A stretch of 64,000 bases of DNA from Acidimicrobiales bacterium (GTDB lineage: Bacteria > Actinomycetota > Acidimicrobiia > Acidimicrobiales > Iamiaceae), in NCBI GenBank assembly GCA_035547835.1, contig DASZTW010000005.1, positions 372,001 through 436,000 on the forward strand, read 5' to 3'. How positions within the stretch are numbered: the stretch's first letter is position 1; each line of letters opens with the position of its first letter. The notes beneath the pieces were generated by a model, which did not search any database, had not been told where the DNA came from, and saw nothing but the letters and a program-made list of their open reading frames with translations. Shown here in pieces: positions 7,295 to 16,942 of this stretch. The position numbers and the translations under genes are program-made.

Positions 7295-10200
7295 TCCAAC
7301 AAGCCCCGGAACGAGCGCACGAGCACGGCGAGGCCGTCGAGCCCCGAGCTGCGGTCGGCTTCGACCTCGCGACGCACGCGGGTGAGGTGCGCGAGCCGAT
7401 CGCCGTTCGCGCGCACCCACGCAGCGACCGCGTCGCCGACCGCCTCGCCAGGAGCGGCGTCGAGCGCCCGGGTGGTGACTGCGTCGCGGACCCGTGCCGC
7501 GTCGGCCAGCAGCACGGCCCGGAAGCTGTGCGACCACCGGCCATCCACTTGCGTGCGGTTCAACCGGTCGCGCAGCCGGGCGAGCCCGAGGTGGTTGGTG
7601 ACTTCGGTGAAGGCGTCGGCGATCTCCGTGGCGGATCGGCCCGTGTGGTCGGCCAGCGCGGCAACGGACGGCACCCACTCGAGGTCGGCGGGATCGTTGG
7701 CCGTCATCGCCAGCTCGGCTGCGACCGCAGCGTCGCGCCCAACGACTCCGGCGATGTCGGCGGTGGATCCGGTCAACAAGTACCGACGCGTCAGGGTCGC
7801 GAACAGGTCGGCGAGCGAGCGGCCGGCGTCCAGCGGCGACTTGCCCCCCGTGAGCGACGACGCGACTTGCCCTACTTGCAGGGCGGTCCACGCAGCTGCG
7901 ACCACCTCGGCCAGTCCAGCACCTGTCTCGTCGGCCAGGCGGTGGACAGTGGCGATGCCGCAACGGTCGACGACTTCGTTGACCACGACGGTGGCGACCA
8001 GCTCGCGCCGCAAGCGGTGCTGGTCGAGATGCCGATCGAAGCGGCGGACGACAGCAGGCGGGAAGTACGACTCCAACGCCGCGCGCAGCGCCGGGTCGTC
8101 GGGCAGTCGCGAGGCCAACACGGCGGCGCGCAGCATGCGTTTGGTGGCCGCGAGCAGCACGCCGAGCTCGGGTCGGGTGAGCCCAGCCCCGGCTTCGTGT
8201 CGGGCGATGAGGTCGTCGTGCGCGGGCAGGGCGTCTTCGTGAAGGTCGAGCAGGTCTCGTTGGACGAGGTCGTCGAGCAGGGTCGTGTACGCGTCGAATG
8301 CCTCGGCGGACTCCGCCTGCGCAATGGTGAGCGCATCGCACTGGCGCCCGGTCGCATCCAACACGTCGGCGACCACGTCGTCGGTCACTTCGTGCAGGAC
8401 CGAAACTCGGCCCGCGTCGTCGAGCTCGCCTGCGTCGACCGCGACGCCCAGGAGGATCTTCAGGTTGACTTCGTGGTCGGACGTGTCGACACCGGCGGAG
8501 TTGTCGATCGCGTCGAGGTTGATGCGCCCGCCCTTGCGGGCGTACTCGACCCGGGCGCGCGGCGTGAAGGCCAAGTTCGCGCCCTCACCGACGACCCGGG
8601 CGCGCAGCGAGGACGCCTCGACGCGCAAGTCGCTGTTCGCGCGGTCGTCGACCATGACGTCGTCCTCGTTCGACGCCCGCACGAACGTGCCGATGCCGCC
8701 GGCGAACAGCAGATCGACTGGCGCCCGCAGGATCGCCTGGATCAGTTCGGGCGGCGTGAGGTGGTCGGCCGCGGTCCGCAGCGCCTCGCGGAGCCGAGGG
8801 TGCAAGTCGATTCGCTTCGCGGTGCGAGGCCAGACGCCGCCGCCCTCGCTGATCAGCGACCGGTCATAGTCGTCCCACGACGACCCGGCCTCGTCGAAAA
8901 GGCGTCGACGCTCGGCATGGCCCATCAGCGGATCGGGGTCAGGGTCGCAGAAGATGTGCCGGTGGTCGAACGCGGCCACCAACTCGATGGCCGACGACTG
9001 CAGCATCCCGTTGCCGAACACGTCGCCCGACATGTCGCCGATGCCCACCACGCGGATCGGCTCGGACTGCACGTCGACGCCAAGGGTCTGAAAGTGCCGC
9101 TGGACCGCGACCCACGCGCCGCGTGCCGTGACCCCCAGCGCCTTGTGGTCGTAACCGTTCGACCCACCGGAAGCGAACGCGTCGCCGAGCCAGAAGCCTC
9201 GCTCGAGCGCGAGCCCGTTGGCGACGTCGGAGAACGCGGCGGTCCCCTTGTCGGCAGCGACGACGAGGTAGGGGTCGTCTCCGTCGTGGCGGCCTTCCAC
9301 CGCTTCGACCGACCCGACGCGAAGGTTGTCGGTGACGTCGAGCAGTCCGGAGATGAACTGCTCGTAGCCCTCCTGCACTTGCACCGGCCGGCGCAACACG
9401 AACCCGCCCTTGGCGCCGGTCGGCACGATCAAGGCGTTCTTCATCACTTGCGTGTGCGCCAAGTCGAGGATCTCGGTGCGGTAGTCGTCGACCCGCTCGC
9501 TCCATCGAATCCCGCCGCGGGCGACCTCTCCGAAGCGCAAGTGGATGCCCTCCACCGCGAGACCGTGCACGAACACCTCTCGATACGGAGTGGGCGTCGG
9601 CATGTCGGGCACGGCTGCCGAGTCGAGTTTGAGGGCCAGCGGACCTGAGGTCCGGCCGAGCACGTTGGTCCGCAAGGTGGCGTCGATCGTGCCGAGTACG
9701 CCGCGCAGGATCCGGTCGTCGTCGAGCCGGGCGAGATCATCACAAGCGGCAACCGCCTCGGCGTGCAGGAGCTCGGCCTTGCTCTCGTCGCTCGACGGCG
9801 TGAAGCGCGCCTCGAAGTAGCGGACCAACAACGCCGAAAGCGCCGGGTTCCCCACCAGCACGTCGTTCACGTAGTCGGCCGAGTACCGGCCCGTGACCTG
9901 ACGCCGGTAGCGGCGGTAGGCCCGCAGGATCGTGACCTGTTCGACGGCCAGCTCGGCCGCGATCACCAGCCGGTTCAACGAGTCGACTTCAGCCTCGCCG
10001 CCGAGCAGTGCCTCCATCGCCGCCGCGAGGCGCGGGCCGTCGGACACCACGTCGAGGCTGCAACCGGCGGGAAGGGAGTCGCCCAGCCGGAGCGCGAAGT
10101 CGTCAACGTGCAGATCGCCGGGCTCGAGGTCCCACGGCACGGCCTCGATCGCCCACAACCCGAGGCTCTCGAACACCGGCACGAGGCGGGACAGCTCCTC

Positions 10201-11871
10201 GCCATCCCCCCGGCTGTACACCCGGCAGCGGTGCGGGCCGTCCGTGCTGGGCACGAAGCGCACTTCCAGACGTCGACCGGACGCTTCGAGGTCGCGCAAC
10301 GCCGCGATGTCGCGGGCGGCGACATCGGGCGCGACCACATCGCGGTACGTCTCCGGGAAGCGAGCACCGAAACGGCGGGCGAGCCGCGCTGCGTTGCCGC
10401 GATCGGGCTCCTGCGCGGCCAACTCGGCTTCGACGCGCTCCTCCCAGGTGCGGCACAAGAAGCGGATCTCATGGGCGATGTCGTCGAAGGGGCCCGGCGG
10501 CACCGGCGCGCCATCGCGGACGCGAACGAGGAAGCGCACCAGCGCTTCGGATCGGTTGCCGATCGAGAGGTCGGTGTCGACCTGATCACCATCGAGCTGC
10601 GCGAGCAGATGAGCTTCGATGCGCCGCCGCAGCGCCTGCGTGTACGTCTCGGTTGGCAGCGCCAACAAGACCGACACCGACCGGCTCGGCTCGTCGGGGC
10701 GGACCAGCACCCGGATCCGGCGGTTGCGGTCATCGCCGAGCAAAGTGCGGATCGTGGCGTCGAGCGACCCGACGTCGGCGCAGAACAGCTCGTCGCGGGG
10801 CAACACGTCGAACAGCGACATGAGGGTCTGCTCGTCGTAGCTCCCGGCCACCGCGTCGTGCCGTTCGAGGATCGCTTCGAGCTTCGTCCGCAACACGGGG
10901 ATCGTGGCGGGCGGTTCACTGTCGGCCGCCCGCGTGAACACGCCGGCGACACGGAAGACCCGCGGCCGCCCGTGATCGGTGATCACCAGGTCGACGCGGT
11001 ACACGGGCGTGCGGCGGTGGACCCGGCTCACCTCGGTGGTGCGCGCCACCAGCACGGGTGGTGCTTCGTCGGGCTCTGGTACGGGATGGCGGAGCGGTCC
11101 GCCGGCCTCGGCCAGCAACCCGAGCCCATGGTCGACCCGCAGGACGGCCCGGTCACCCATGTGGGCGGCTCCCTCGAGCACGAACTCGCAGCAGCCGAGC
11201 GGCACGAAGTGCTCGGACTCCAGCCAGTCGACCAACGCCGCTGCCTCGAACTCGCCGGCCTCGCGCAACGCCTGCGCAGCGGCGTCCATCGCGGCCCGGA
11301 TGGCTCGATGGTCCTCGGTGGCGCGCAACACGTCGTCGAGCACCCCTTTGATGGCATCGACCACGTAGTCAGACCGCGCCGGTTCGACCACCGCATCGAG
11401 CTCCAGCTGCACGATCGACTCGCGATGCGCGGCGGCCCGCGCAGGCACGAGGTCGACGATGGCGTTGGACTCCGCGCGCACCGACCCGAGCACCGGGTGG
11501 AACAGCCGCACGACGCGATAGCCCAAGCGGAACAGCTCCTCGGACACGGAGGTCACGATGAAGCGCCGGTCGTCGGAGAGGATCTCGACGACCGAGCCCT
11601 CCGAGGTGAGCCCGTCGAGCAGCAGCGATCCCGGCTTCGACAACTCCACCAACACGTCGCCCGCCTGGCGCTGGTCGACCCGACCGAACAGCTCCGCGAG
11701 CGATCGTGCGAGCGTCTCGCCGGTGCCGTCGGTGACCACCAACTCGGCACCGCCGAGCTTGCCGAGCAGCAGCTGCGCGAAGCGGGTGGCCAGCGCTGGG
11801 TTCACACCGGTGGCCACGGAGCGCATGGCACGGACGACGCGCGACGCGGCCTTGTCGGGCGTGCGGCTCAT
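7291..11871 (-). CDS. NAD-specific glutamate dehydrogenase, large (GDH-180-like) type
   Basis: Oxidative deamination of glutamate to 2-oxoglutarate with NAD. It has about 1526 aa, matching the roughly 1,500-1,650-aa bacterial large GDH family. The core carries IVPTGAKGGFVLRRP (glutamate/nucleotide region), a GGIRWSERVDDYRTE block and GDMSGDVFGNGML. The N-terminal half holds ACT-like regulatory segments (weakly visible) and the C-terminal part is helical. The start at MSRTPDKAASRVV is a best guess. A GTG 24 nt upstream is possible, and a 17-bp tandem repeat overlies this region. It is divergent from mutM. In other actinobacteria this enzyme serves glutamate catabolism and nitrogen balance. Confidence 0.9.
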   Translation of the reverse strand: MSRTPDKAASRVVRAMRSVATGVNPALATRFAQLLLGKLGGAELVVTDGTGETLARSLAELFGRVDQRQAGDVLVELSKPGSLLLDGLTSEGSVVEILSDDRRFIVTSVSEELFRLGYRVVRLFHPVLGSVRAESNAIVDLVPARAAAHRESIVQLELDAVVEPARSDYVVDAIKGVLDDVLRATEDHRAIRAAMDAAAQALREAGEFEAAALVDWLESEHFVPLGCCEFVLEGAAHMGDRAVLRVDHGLGLLAEAGGPLRHPVPEPDEAPPVLVARTTEVSRVHRRTPVYRVDLVITDHGRPRVFRVAGVFTRAADSEPPATIPVLRTKLEAILERHDAVAGSYDEQTLMSLFDVLPRDELFCADVGSLDATIRTLLGDDRNRRIRVLVRPDEPSRSVSVLLALPTETYTQALRRRIEAHLLAQLDGDQVDTDLSIGNRSEALVRFLVRVRDGAPVPPGPFDDIAHEIRFLCRTWEERVEAELAAQEPDRGNAARLARRFGARFPETYRDVVAPDVAARDIAALRDLEASGRRLEVRFVPSTDGPHRCRVYSRGDGEELSRLVPVFESLGLWAIEAVPWDLEPGDLHVDDFALRLGDSLPAGCSLDVVSDGPRLAAAMEALLGGEAEVDSLNRLVIAAELAVEQVTILRAYRRYRRQVTGRYSADYVNDVLVGNPALSALLVRYFEARFTPSSDESKAELLHAEAVAACDDLARLDDDRILRGVLGTIDATLRTNVLGRTSGPLALKLDSAAVPDMPTPTPYREVFVHGLAVEGIHLRFGEVARGGIRWSERVDDYRTEILDLAHTQVMKNALIVPTGAKGGFVLRRPVQVQEGYEQFISGLLDVTDNLRVGSVEAVEGRHDGDDPYLVVAADKGTAAFSDVANGLALERGFWLGDAFASGGSNGYDHKALGVTARGAWVAVQRHFQTLGVDVQSEPIRVVGIGDMSGDVFGNGMLQSSAIELVAAFDHRHIFCDPDPDPLMGHAERRRLFDEAGSSWDDYDRSLISEGGGVWPRTAKRIDLHPRLREALRTAADHLTPPELIQAILRAPVDLLFAGGIGTFVRASNEDDVMVDDRANSDLRVEASSLRARVVGEGANLAFTPRARVEYARKGGRINLDAIDNSAGVDTSDHEVNLKILLGVAVDAGELDDAGRVSVLHEVTDDVVADVLDATGRQCDALTIAQAESAEAFDAYTTLLDDLVQRDLLDLHEDALPAHDDLIARHEAGAGLTRPELGVLLAATKRMLRAAVLASRLPDDPALRAALESYFPPAVVRRFDRHLDQHRLRRELVATVVVNEVVDRCGIATVHRLADETGAGLAEVVAAAWTALQVGQVASSLTGGKSPLDAGRSLADLFATLTRRYLLTGSTADIAGVVGRDAAVAAELAMTANDPADLEWVPSVAALADHTGRSATEIADAFTEVTNHLGLARLRDRLNRTQVDGRWSHSFRAVLLADAARVRDAVTTRALDAAPGEAVGDAVAAWVRANGDRLAHLTRVRREVEADRSSGLDGLAVLVRSFRGLLE

Positions 11872-11971
11872 CGGTGCGTGCGGCTCATCGGTCACCGTGG
11901 CAGTGAGGACGACGACACCGAGGTCGGGTGCACGCGGTCGATCGTAGTGACCGGATCCCTCGATGACTCGG

Positions 11972-11977
11972 TACCCT
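11972..11977 (+). promoter_or_regulatory. Candidate -10 of mutM
   Basis: TACCCT lies 6 nt before the GTG start of mutM, with a weak TGACCG 18 bp upstream of it. This is a leaderless arrangement. Confidence 0.45.
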
Positions 11978-11983
11978 CGCGCC

Positions 11984-12802
11984 GTGCCCGAGCTGCCCGA
12001 GGTCGAGACCATCCGAGGCCAGCTCGAACCCATGGTGAGCGGCCGTCAGATCGTCGAGAGCTGGGCGTTCCCCAGTGGCAAGTTCACCGACGCCCGCACC
12101 GCCACCGGGGCGGCGATCGAGGGCATCCGGCGGCGCGGCAAGTACTTGTTGGGCGATCTCGACGACGGCCGGGAGCTCATCGTGCACCTCGGCATGACGG
12201 GACAGCTCCGGGTGGTCGAAGCGCACGACCCGATGGCGGGCGACGTCGACGCAGACTCCTTCACGCGTGCGTGGTGGCGCTTCGACGACGGCGACCGTCT
12301 GGTGTTTCGCGACGTACGCCGCTTCGGTCGGATCGCCGTGGTCGACGCGGGCCGCTACGACGGCCTTCCCACCCTCGCCGCGCTGGGGCCCGAGCCGTTC
12401 GACCCGTCGTTCACGGCCGCAGGCCTGCATGCCGCGCTGGCTCGGTCGTCGGTCCGGATCAAGACCCAGCTGCTCGGTCAGCGGGTGGTGGCCGGCGTCG
12501 GCAACATCTACGCCGACGAGGCGTTGTGGGCCGCGAAGATCAACCCGTCGGCCCGCACGTTGTCGCGCCCGCGCGCGGCGGCCCTGCACGCCGCCCTGAT
12601 CGAAGCGTTGTCCGCGGGACTGCGCAACCGCGGCACCACCTTGCGCGACTACCGCGGCGCCGACGGCGAGGCCGGCAGCAACCAGCACGCCCTCAACTGC
12701 TACGGGCGCGCCGGCAAGCCATGCCGACGTTGCGGCGCGCCGTTACGGCGCAAGGTGGTCGACGCGCGCGGCACCACCTGGTGCCCCACTTGCCAACGTT
12801 GA
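11984..12802 (+). CDS. mutM: Formamidopyrimidine-DNA glycosylase MutM/Fpg
   Basis: Base-excision repair enzyme that removes 8-oxoguanine and FaPy lesions. It has 272 aa. It begins (M)PELPEVETIRG, so Pro2 is the nucleophile and Glu3 the acid. This fixes the GTG at 11984 rather than the upstream ATG. The helix-two-turn-helix segment (VVAGVGNIYADEALW) and a C-terminal zinc finger with two CxxC pairs (CRRC, CPTC) are intact. Confidence 0.96.
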   Translation: MPELPEVETIRGQLEPMVSGRQIVESWAFPSGKFTDARTATGAAIEGIRRRGKYLLGDLDDGRELIVHLGMTGQLRVVEAHDPMAGDVDADSFTRAWWRFDDGDRLVFRDVRRFGRIAVVDAGRYDGLPTLAALGPEPFDPSFTAAGLHAALARSSVRIKTQLLGQRVVAGVGNIYADEALWAAKINPSARTLSRPRAAALHAALIEALSAGLRNRGTTLRDYRGADGEAGSNQHALNCYGRAGKPCRRCGAPLRRKVVDARGTTWCPTCQR

Positions 12803-12859
12803 CCACGCGGTAACGTCGCCCGCCACGCCATCAACCACGCGCCGCGCGAGGAGTTGTCG

Positions 12860-13414
12860 GTGCCACACGACCCCGAACCGTGGGTGGGCGAGCCCACGCA
12901 GGCACTACCCCGTCCCACGACCCCCACGACACAACCGGCCGACACCACGACGGTCGCGCCCAGCGGCCCACGGGCTTACGTACCAGCGCCGCCCCCCGGC
13001 GGTGGAGGCGACGACGACGGCTCGGGTGGTGGTGGCGGTGACTGGGGCGACGACGACCAGGGTGGGCCGCAGCGCGACCCGGTCGACCGGGCCCTGATCA
13101 TCGCGGGTCTCGTCGTGTTGGCGATCATCGTCGGGGTCGCCGCGTTCGTGATCGGGCGGAGCTCTGGCGGCGGCTCCAAGCCGGAGCGCACGACCTCCAC
13201 TTCAGAAGCCACCACCACGACCGCGGCCACCAGCACGACGCGCCGCGCCACGACCGTGCCTTCTCAGGAGACGACCTCGCCGCCGACGACACAGCCGCCC
13301 TCGACCACCACCACGGTGCCCGCCACGACGGTGCCACCCCCCAGCACCACCACCGCACCGTCGACCACGGTCGCGTCGAACCCCACGCTGAGCATCCCCG
13401 GCATCGGCCACTGA
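12860..13414 (+). CDS. Thr/Pro-rich single-pass membrane protein, unknown function
   Basis: I do not recognise a family. It has 184 aa: an N-terminal Pro/Thr/Gly/Asp-rich cytoplasmic stretch, then one transmembrane helix (ALIIAGLVVLAIIVGVAAFV). An extracellular tail of nearly pure Thr/Pro/Ser follows, ending SIPGIGH. This is the look of an actinobacterial surface stalk that may be O-mannosylated. The GTG at 12860 is chosen because GAGGAG lies 6 nt before it; the TTG at 12854 would have no spacing. Confidence 0.7.
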   Translation: MPHDPEPWVGEPTQALPRPTTPTTQPADTTTVAPSGPRAYVPAPPPGGGGDDDGSGGGGGDWGDDDQGGPQRDPVDRALIIAGLVVLAIIVGVAAFVIGRSSGGGSKPERTTSTSEATTTTAATSTTRRATTVPSQETTSPPTTQPPSTTTTVPATTVPPPSTTTAPSTTVASNPTLSIPGIGH

Positions 13415-13433
13415 TCCGCGCCGACGGCGGCAC

Positions 13434-14414
13434 TCAGTACGGAGCGACCGGCTCCAAGATGCGGCGCGGCGCCCCGACCAGCATCTGATCGATCTGCGCG
13501 TCGGTGACGCCCCGCTCGCGCAACGCCGGAAGCACATCGTCGTGGATGTGGCGGAAGTTCCAGTTCGGCATCATCATCTTGCGCGCTTCGGTGAGGTCGG
13601 GATCGAACCAGTCGATGAAGCACGACGCGTCGTGGGCCAGCACCATGCGGTCCGCGTAACCCCGCTCGCAGAGCTTGGCCACGGTGTCGACGCGCTGCTC
13701 GAACGGCAAGATCACGTCGGCGCCGAAGCGGTCCATGCCGATCGTCGAGCCGGCGTCCATGAGCTTCATGAGGTAGTCGAGGTCGGCGGTGTCGCCGCTG
13801 TGGCCGATCACGACGTTGCGCAGGTCGACGCCCTCCTCGAGGAAGATCCGCTGCTGATCGAGGCCGCGCTCGGTGCCCGCGTGGGTGTGCGTGGTGATCG
13901 GCACGCCCGTGCGGCGGTGCGCCCCGGCGACCGCGCGCAGCACCCGCTCGATCGCGGGCGTCACCCCGTTCTCCTCGGTGGCGCACTTGATGATCCCCGC
14001 CTTGACGCCGGTCCCCGCGATGCCCTCGGTGATGTCCTTCACGAAGTAGTCGACGATCGGATCGTGGTCGCCGCCGGTCAGCGCGGCCGAGCGGAAGTGG
14101 AAGTAGAAGGGCATGTCGCCGTACGTGTAGATGCCGGTCGCGGCCACGATCTGCACGTCGACCTGCTCGGCGATCCGCTGGATGCGCGGGATGTAGCGAC
14201 CCAGCCCGATGCAGGTCGGGTCGACGATGGTGTCGACGCCGATCTCGCGGAACACCCCGAGCTGCTCGATCGCGTCGGCGACGCGTGCTTCCTCATCCCA
14301 GTTGGGGTCGTTCTCGAGGAACTCGCTGTTGAGCACGAAGACGTGCTCGTGCATGAGCGTCACGCCGATCGTGGCGCTGTCGATGGGTCCCCGGACAGTC
14401 TGGATCTCGGTCAT
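13434..14414 (-). CDS. Phosphotriesterase-family metal-dependent hydrolase
   Basis: Amidohydrolase-superfamily TIM barrel of the PTE/PLL group, 326 aa. Visible metal ligands are the first HxH (LMHEHVFV), the bridging Lys in AGIIKCATEE, His in THTHAG and in VIGHSGD, and Asp in VLAHDASCF. Members are organophosphate hydrolases or, more often, lactonases (including quorum-quenching acyl-homoserine lactonases). The real substrate is not deducible. The start at MTEIQTVRGPID matches the family. The upstream in-frame extension is Arg-rich noise. Confidence 0.85.
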   Translation of the reverse strand: MTEIQTVRGPIDSATIGVTLMHEHVFVLNSEFLENDPNWDEEARVADAIEQLGVFREIGVDTIVDPTCIGLGRYIPRIQRIAEQVDVQIVAATGIYTYGDMPFYFHFRSAALTGGDHDPIVDYFVKDITEGIAGTGVKAGIIKCATEENGVTPAIERVLRAVAGAHRRTGVPITTHTHAGTERGLDQQRIFLEEGVDLRNVVIGHSGDTADLDYLMKLMDAGSTIGMDRFGADVILPFEQRVDTVAKLCERGYADRMVLAHDASCFIDWFDPDLTEARKMMMPNWNFRHIHDDVLPALRERGVTDAQIDQMLVGAPRRILEPVAPY

Positions 14415-14469
14415 GTGCTGCACTCTGCCATGCCGCCTCGGGCCATGACGGGTGGTCCACATAACGGAG

Positions 14470-14475
14470 TACCTT
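14470..14475 (+). promoter_or_regulatory. Candidate -10 of the 819-aa secreted protein gene
   Basis: TACCTT lies 7 nt before the ATG at 14483. No Shine-Dalgarno is present. Confidence 0.4.
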
Positions 14476-14482
14476 CTCCGGT

Positions 14483-16942
14483 ATGCGCCGTCACACGACC
14501 TTGCCGATCGCCGCGCTGGCCGTCGCCGCCTTGCTCGCGGTGGTGCCCGGCACCTCGTCGGCAGCCACCCGAGCGACGCCCGGATCCGCGAGCAGTGGAC
14601 CAGTCACCGTGGCCGGCGACGACTTCACGACCCAGGCACCAGGCCTTGCGCCCGGCCAACTGGAGCTGACCACGATCTCCACGCGGCCCGCGCTGGTGTC
14701 CGGGCCCGAGGCGAGGACCGAGCTGCGCGGGGTCGACCCCACCGACCAGGTGACCGTCACCCGCGACGGCACCGACGTGACTGCGGCGTTCGTGCCGGTG
14801 CCCGGACGCGCCGGCGTGTTGCAAGGCCTCGTCGACGGACTGCACCTCGGCGACAACCTGCTCGAGGCCACGGCCACCGGGTCCCGCTACGGCACACGCA
14901 CCGTGCGGCTCGTGATCACCGACCACTCCCTGCAAGGTCCGGTCATCTCGGGTCCGCACCAGTATCCGTTCGTCTGCCACACCGCGCAGTCGGGCCTCGG
15001 GCCGCCACAGAGCCGCGATTGCGTGGTCCCGACCCAGGTCCACTGGTTCGCAGCCGACGCGCTCGGCAACTTCACCCAGCTTGCCGACCCGTACGCGCCC
15101 TATCCCTCCGGGACGGCCACCACGAAGGTCGATGGTCGCACGGTGCCGCTGGTCGTGCGGGTGGAGTCGATCGTGATCAACCGCGGCATCGCCCGCCTCG
15201 CCGTGCTCGACGACCCGGCCAAGCGCGGGCCGCACGCGCCGTTCACCGCGTCGGAGTGGAACCACAAGCTGCTGTGGCACTTCGGCGAGTCGTGCGGCAC
15301 GGGCTTCAATCAGGGCGCCAGCCACGAGACCGACGTCTTCGGCCAGCTCACCAGCATCAGCACCGAGAACTTGGCGGGACCGCTGATGGACCTGAGCAGC
15401 CGGCTACGCGACGGCTGGATGATCGGCCAGTCGTCGCTGACCACGTTCGGCGTCCACTGCAACCAGGTGCTGTCGGCCGAGACGCTGATGATGACCAAGG
15501 AGCACGTGGTCGACGAATACGGGCCCGTCCGGCACACGGTCGGTGCGGGCGCGTCGGGCGGCGCGATCCAGCAGTACACGATCGGCGACCAGTACCCCGG
15601 CCTGCTCGACGCGGGGACGCCGATCCTGTCGTTCCCCGACGTGTTGACCACGGCGATGACCGTCCACGACTGCGTCTTGTTCCAGCGCGTGTTCCGCAAC
15701 GACCCGAACCGGTGGACGGCCACCAAGCAGATCGCCGTCACCGGACTGGCCACCCCGCAGGTCTGCAACGACTGGGTCGACCTGTTCGGCGACAACTTGA
15801 AGCCGGACAACTGCCCGGGTGAGATCCCCGACGCCGACCGCTACGACAAGGTGAAGAACCCCGATGGCGTGCGCTGCGACCTGCAAGACGATCTGGTGAA
15901 CGTGGTGGGCCGCGACCCGACCACCGGGATGGCCAACCGGCCGGTCGACAACGAAGGCGTGCAGTACGGCCTCGTTGCGCTCCGCGACGGCGTCATCACG
16001 CCCGACGACTTCGTCACGTTGAACCAGCAGATGGGCGGCATCGACCTCGACGGCAACCACCAGGCCGCTCGCACCACCATGTCGCCGGCCGTCGCAGCCA
16101 ACGCCTACCGCAACGGCTTCGTGACCGGCCACGGCGCCATCACCGAGATGCCGGTGATCGACCAGGCGGTCCCGGTGAGCGACGTCGTCCCCGCGCTCGA
16201 CATCCACGACCAGATCCGGCCGTACGAGACACAAGCGCGGCTGGTCGCGAGGTCCGGGTCGCACGGATCCCAGGCCATCTGGAACGGGGTGCCGTATCCC
16301 GGCAACGCGATCGTGACGGCCGACCAATGGCTCGACCGACTCGACGCCGTGCTGCAGGCGAACCCCCTGCTCAGCCGGGCACAAGCCGTGGCCGAGTCGG
16401 CGCCAGCCGACGCCGTCAACCAGTGCCGGCTGGTGGTCGCGGGCGTCCCCGTCGCCTGCAACCAAGGGGTGCTGCGCCACTCCGGTCCCCGCCAGGCAGC
16501 CGGGGGGCCGTTCACCGAGGACGACATCTTGTGCCGGCGCCAACCGGTGACCGCGGCCACCGAGCCGGCCGCGCTGTCGCCCGCCCAGGTCGACGCGCTG
16601 CGCAAGCTGTTCCCCGACGGCGTGTGCGACTGGTCGAAGCCATCGGTGGGCTACACCCCGGCGGCGCTCACGTGGCAGCGCTACACCACACCCGGCAAGT
16701 CGGTGACGGTGCCGTACACCCTCGCCCGCTCGCAAGTGCCGGGGCCGGGCGGCGCCGCGCAGGGCGCCGAACGATCGAACCCCGACGCGGGGTCAACGCC
16801 GAGCCGCACACCATCGGGCACGCTGGCGTTCACCGGCGACGACACGGCCCACCGTTGGTGGCTCGGTGCGGTCCTGCTCGGCGCCGCCGCGCTGGTCGGG
16901 CTCAGCCGGAGATGGCTGGGTCGAGCCAAGGGAGCGGGTTGA
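14483..16942 (+). CDS. Secreted DUF6351-like protein with LAxTG-type cell-wall sorting signal
   Basis: Large exported protein, 819 aa. The N-terminus is a signal peptide (MRRHTTLPIAALAVAALLAV). The body contains ISGPHQYPFVCHT, TKVDGRTVPLVVRVES, LLWHFGESCGTGFNQG and paired cysteines. I associate this pattern with the DUF6351 family, whose activity is not established; an alpha/beta-hydrolase-like fold is possible. The C-terminus is LAFTG followed by a hydrophobic helix and basic tail, a class E-like sortase signal. No sortase gene is in the window. Its 3' end overlaps the convergent M23 gene by 41 bp. Confidence 0.7.
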   Translation: MRRHTTLPIAALAVAALLAVVPGTSSAATRATPGSASSGPVTVAGDDFTTQAPGLAPGQLELTTISTRPALVSGPEARTELRGVDPTDQVTVTRDGTDVTAAFVPVPGRAGVLQGLVDGLHLGDNLLEATATGSRYGTRTVRLVITDHSLQGPVISGPHQYPFVCHTAQSGLGPPQSRDCVVPTQVHWFAADALGNFTQLADPYAPYPSGTATTKVDGRTVPLVVRVESIVINRGIARLAVLDDPAKRGPHAPFTASEWNHKLLWHFGESCGTGFNQGASHETDVFGQLTSISTENLAGPLMDLSSRLRDGWMIGQSSLTTFGVHCNQVLSAETLMMTKEHVVDEYGPVRHTVGAGASGGAIQQYTIGDQYPGLLDAGTPILSFPDVLTTAMTVHDCVLFQRVFRNDPNRWTATKQIAVTGLATPQVCNDWVDLFGDNLKPDNCPGEIPDADRYDKVKNPDGVRCDLQDDLVNVVGRDPTTGMANRPVDNEGVQYGLVALRDGVITPDDFVTLNQQMGGIDLDGNHQAARTTMSPAVAANAYRNGFVTGHGAITEMPVIDQAVPVSDVVPALDIHDQIRPYETQARLVARSGSHGSQAIWNGVPYPGNAIVTADQWLDRLDAVLQANPLLSRAQAVAESAPADAVNQCRLVVAGVPVACNQGVLRHSGPRQAAGGPFTEDDILCRRQPVTAATEPAALSPAQVDALRKLFPDGVCDWSKPSVGYTPAALTWQRYTTPGKSVTVPYTLARSQVPGPGGAAQGAERSNPDAGSTPSRTPSGTLAFTGDDTAHRWWLGAVLLGAAALVGLSRRWLGRAKGAG

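Noticed and set aside
6799-12813. Very long open frames on the plus strand opposite the glutamate dehydrogenase and PIG-L genes (949 and 1016 codons)
   Set aside because: They are antisense shadows caused by high GC. The opposite strand encodes recognisable, motif-complete proteins, while these frames show no family features.
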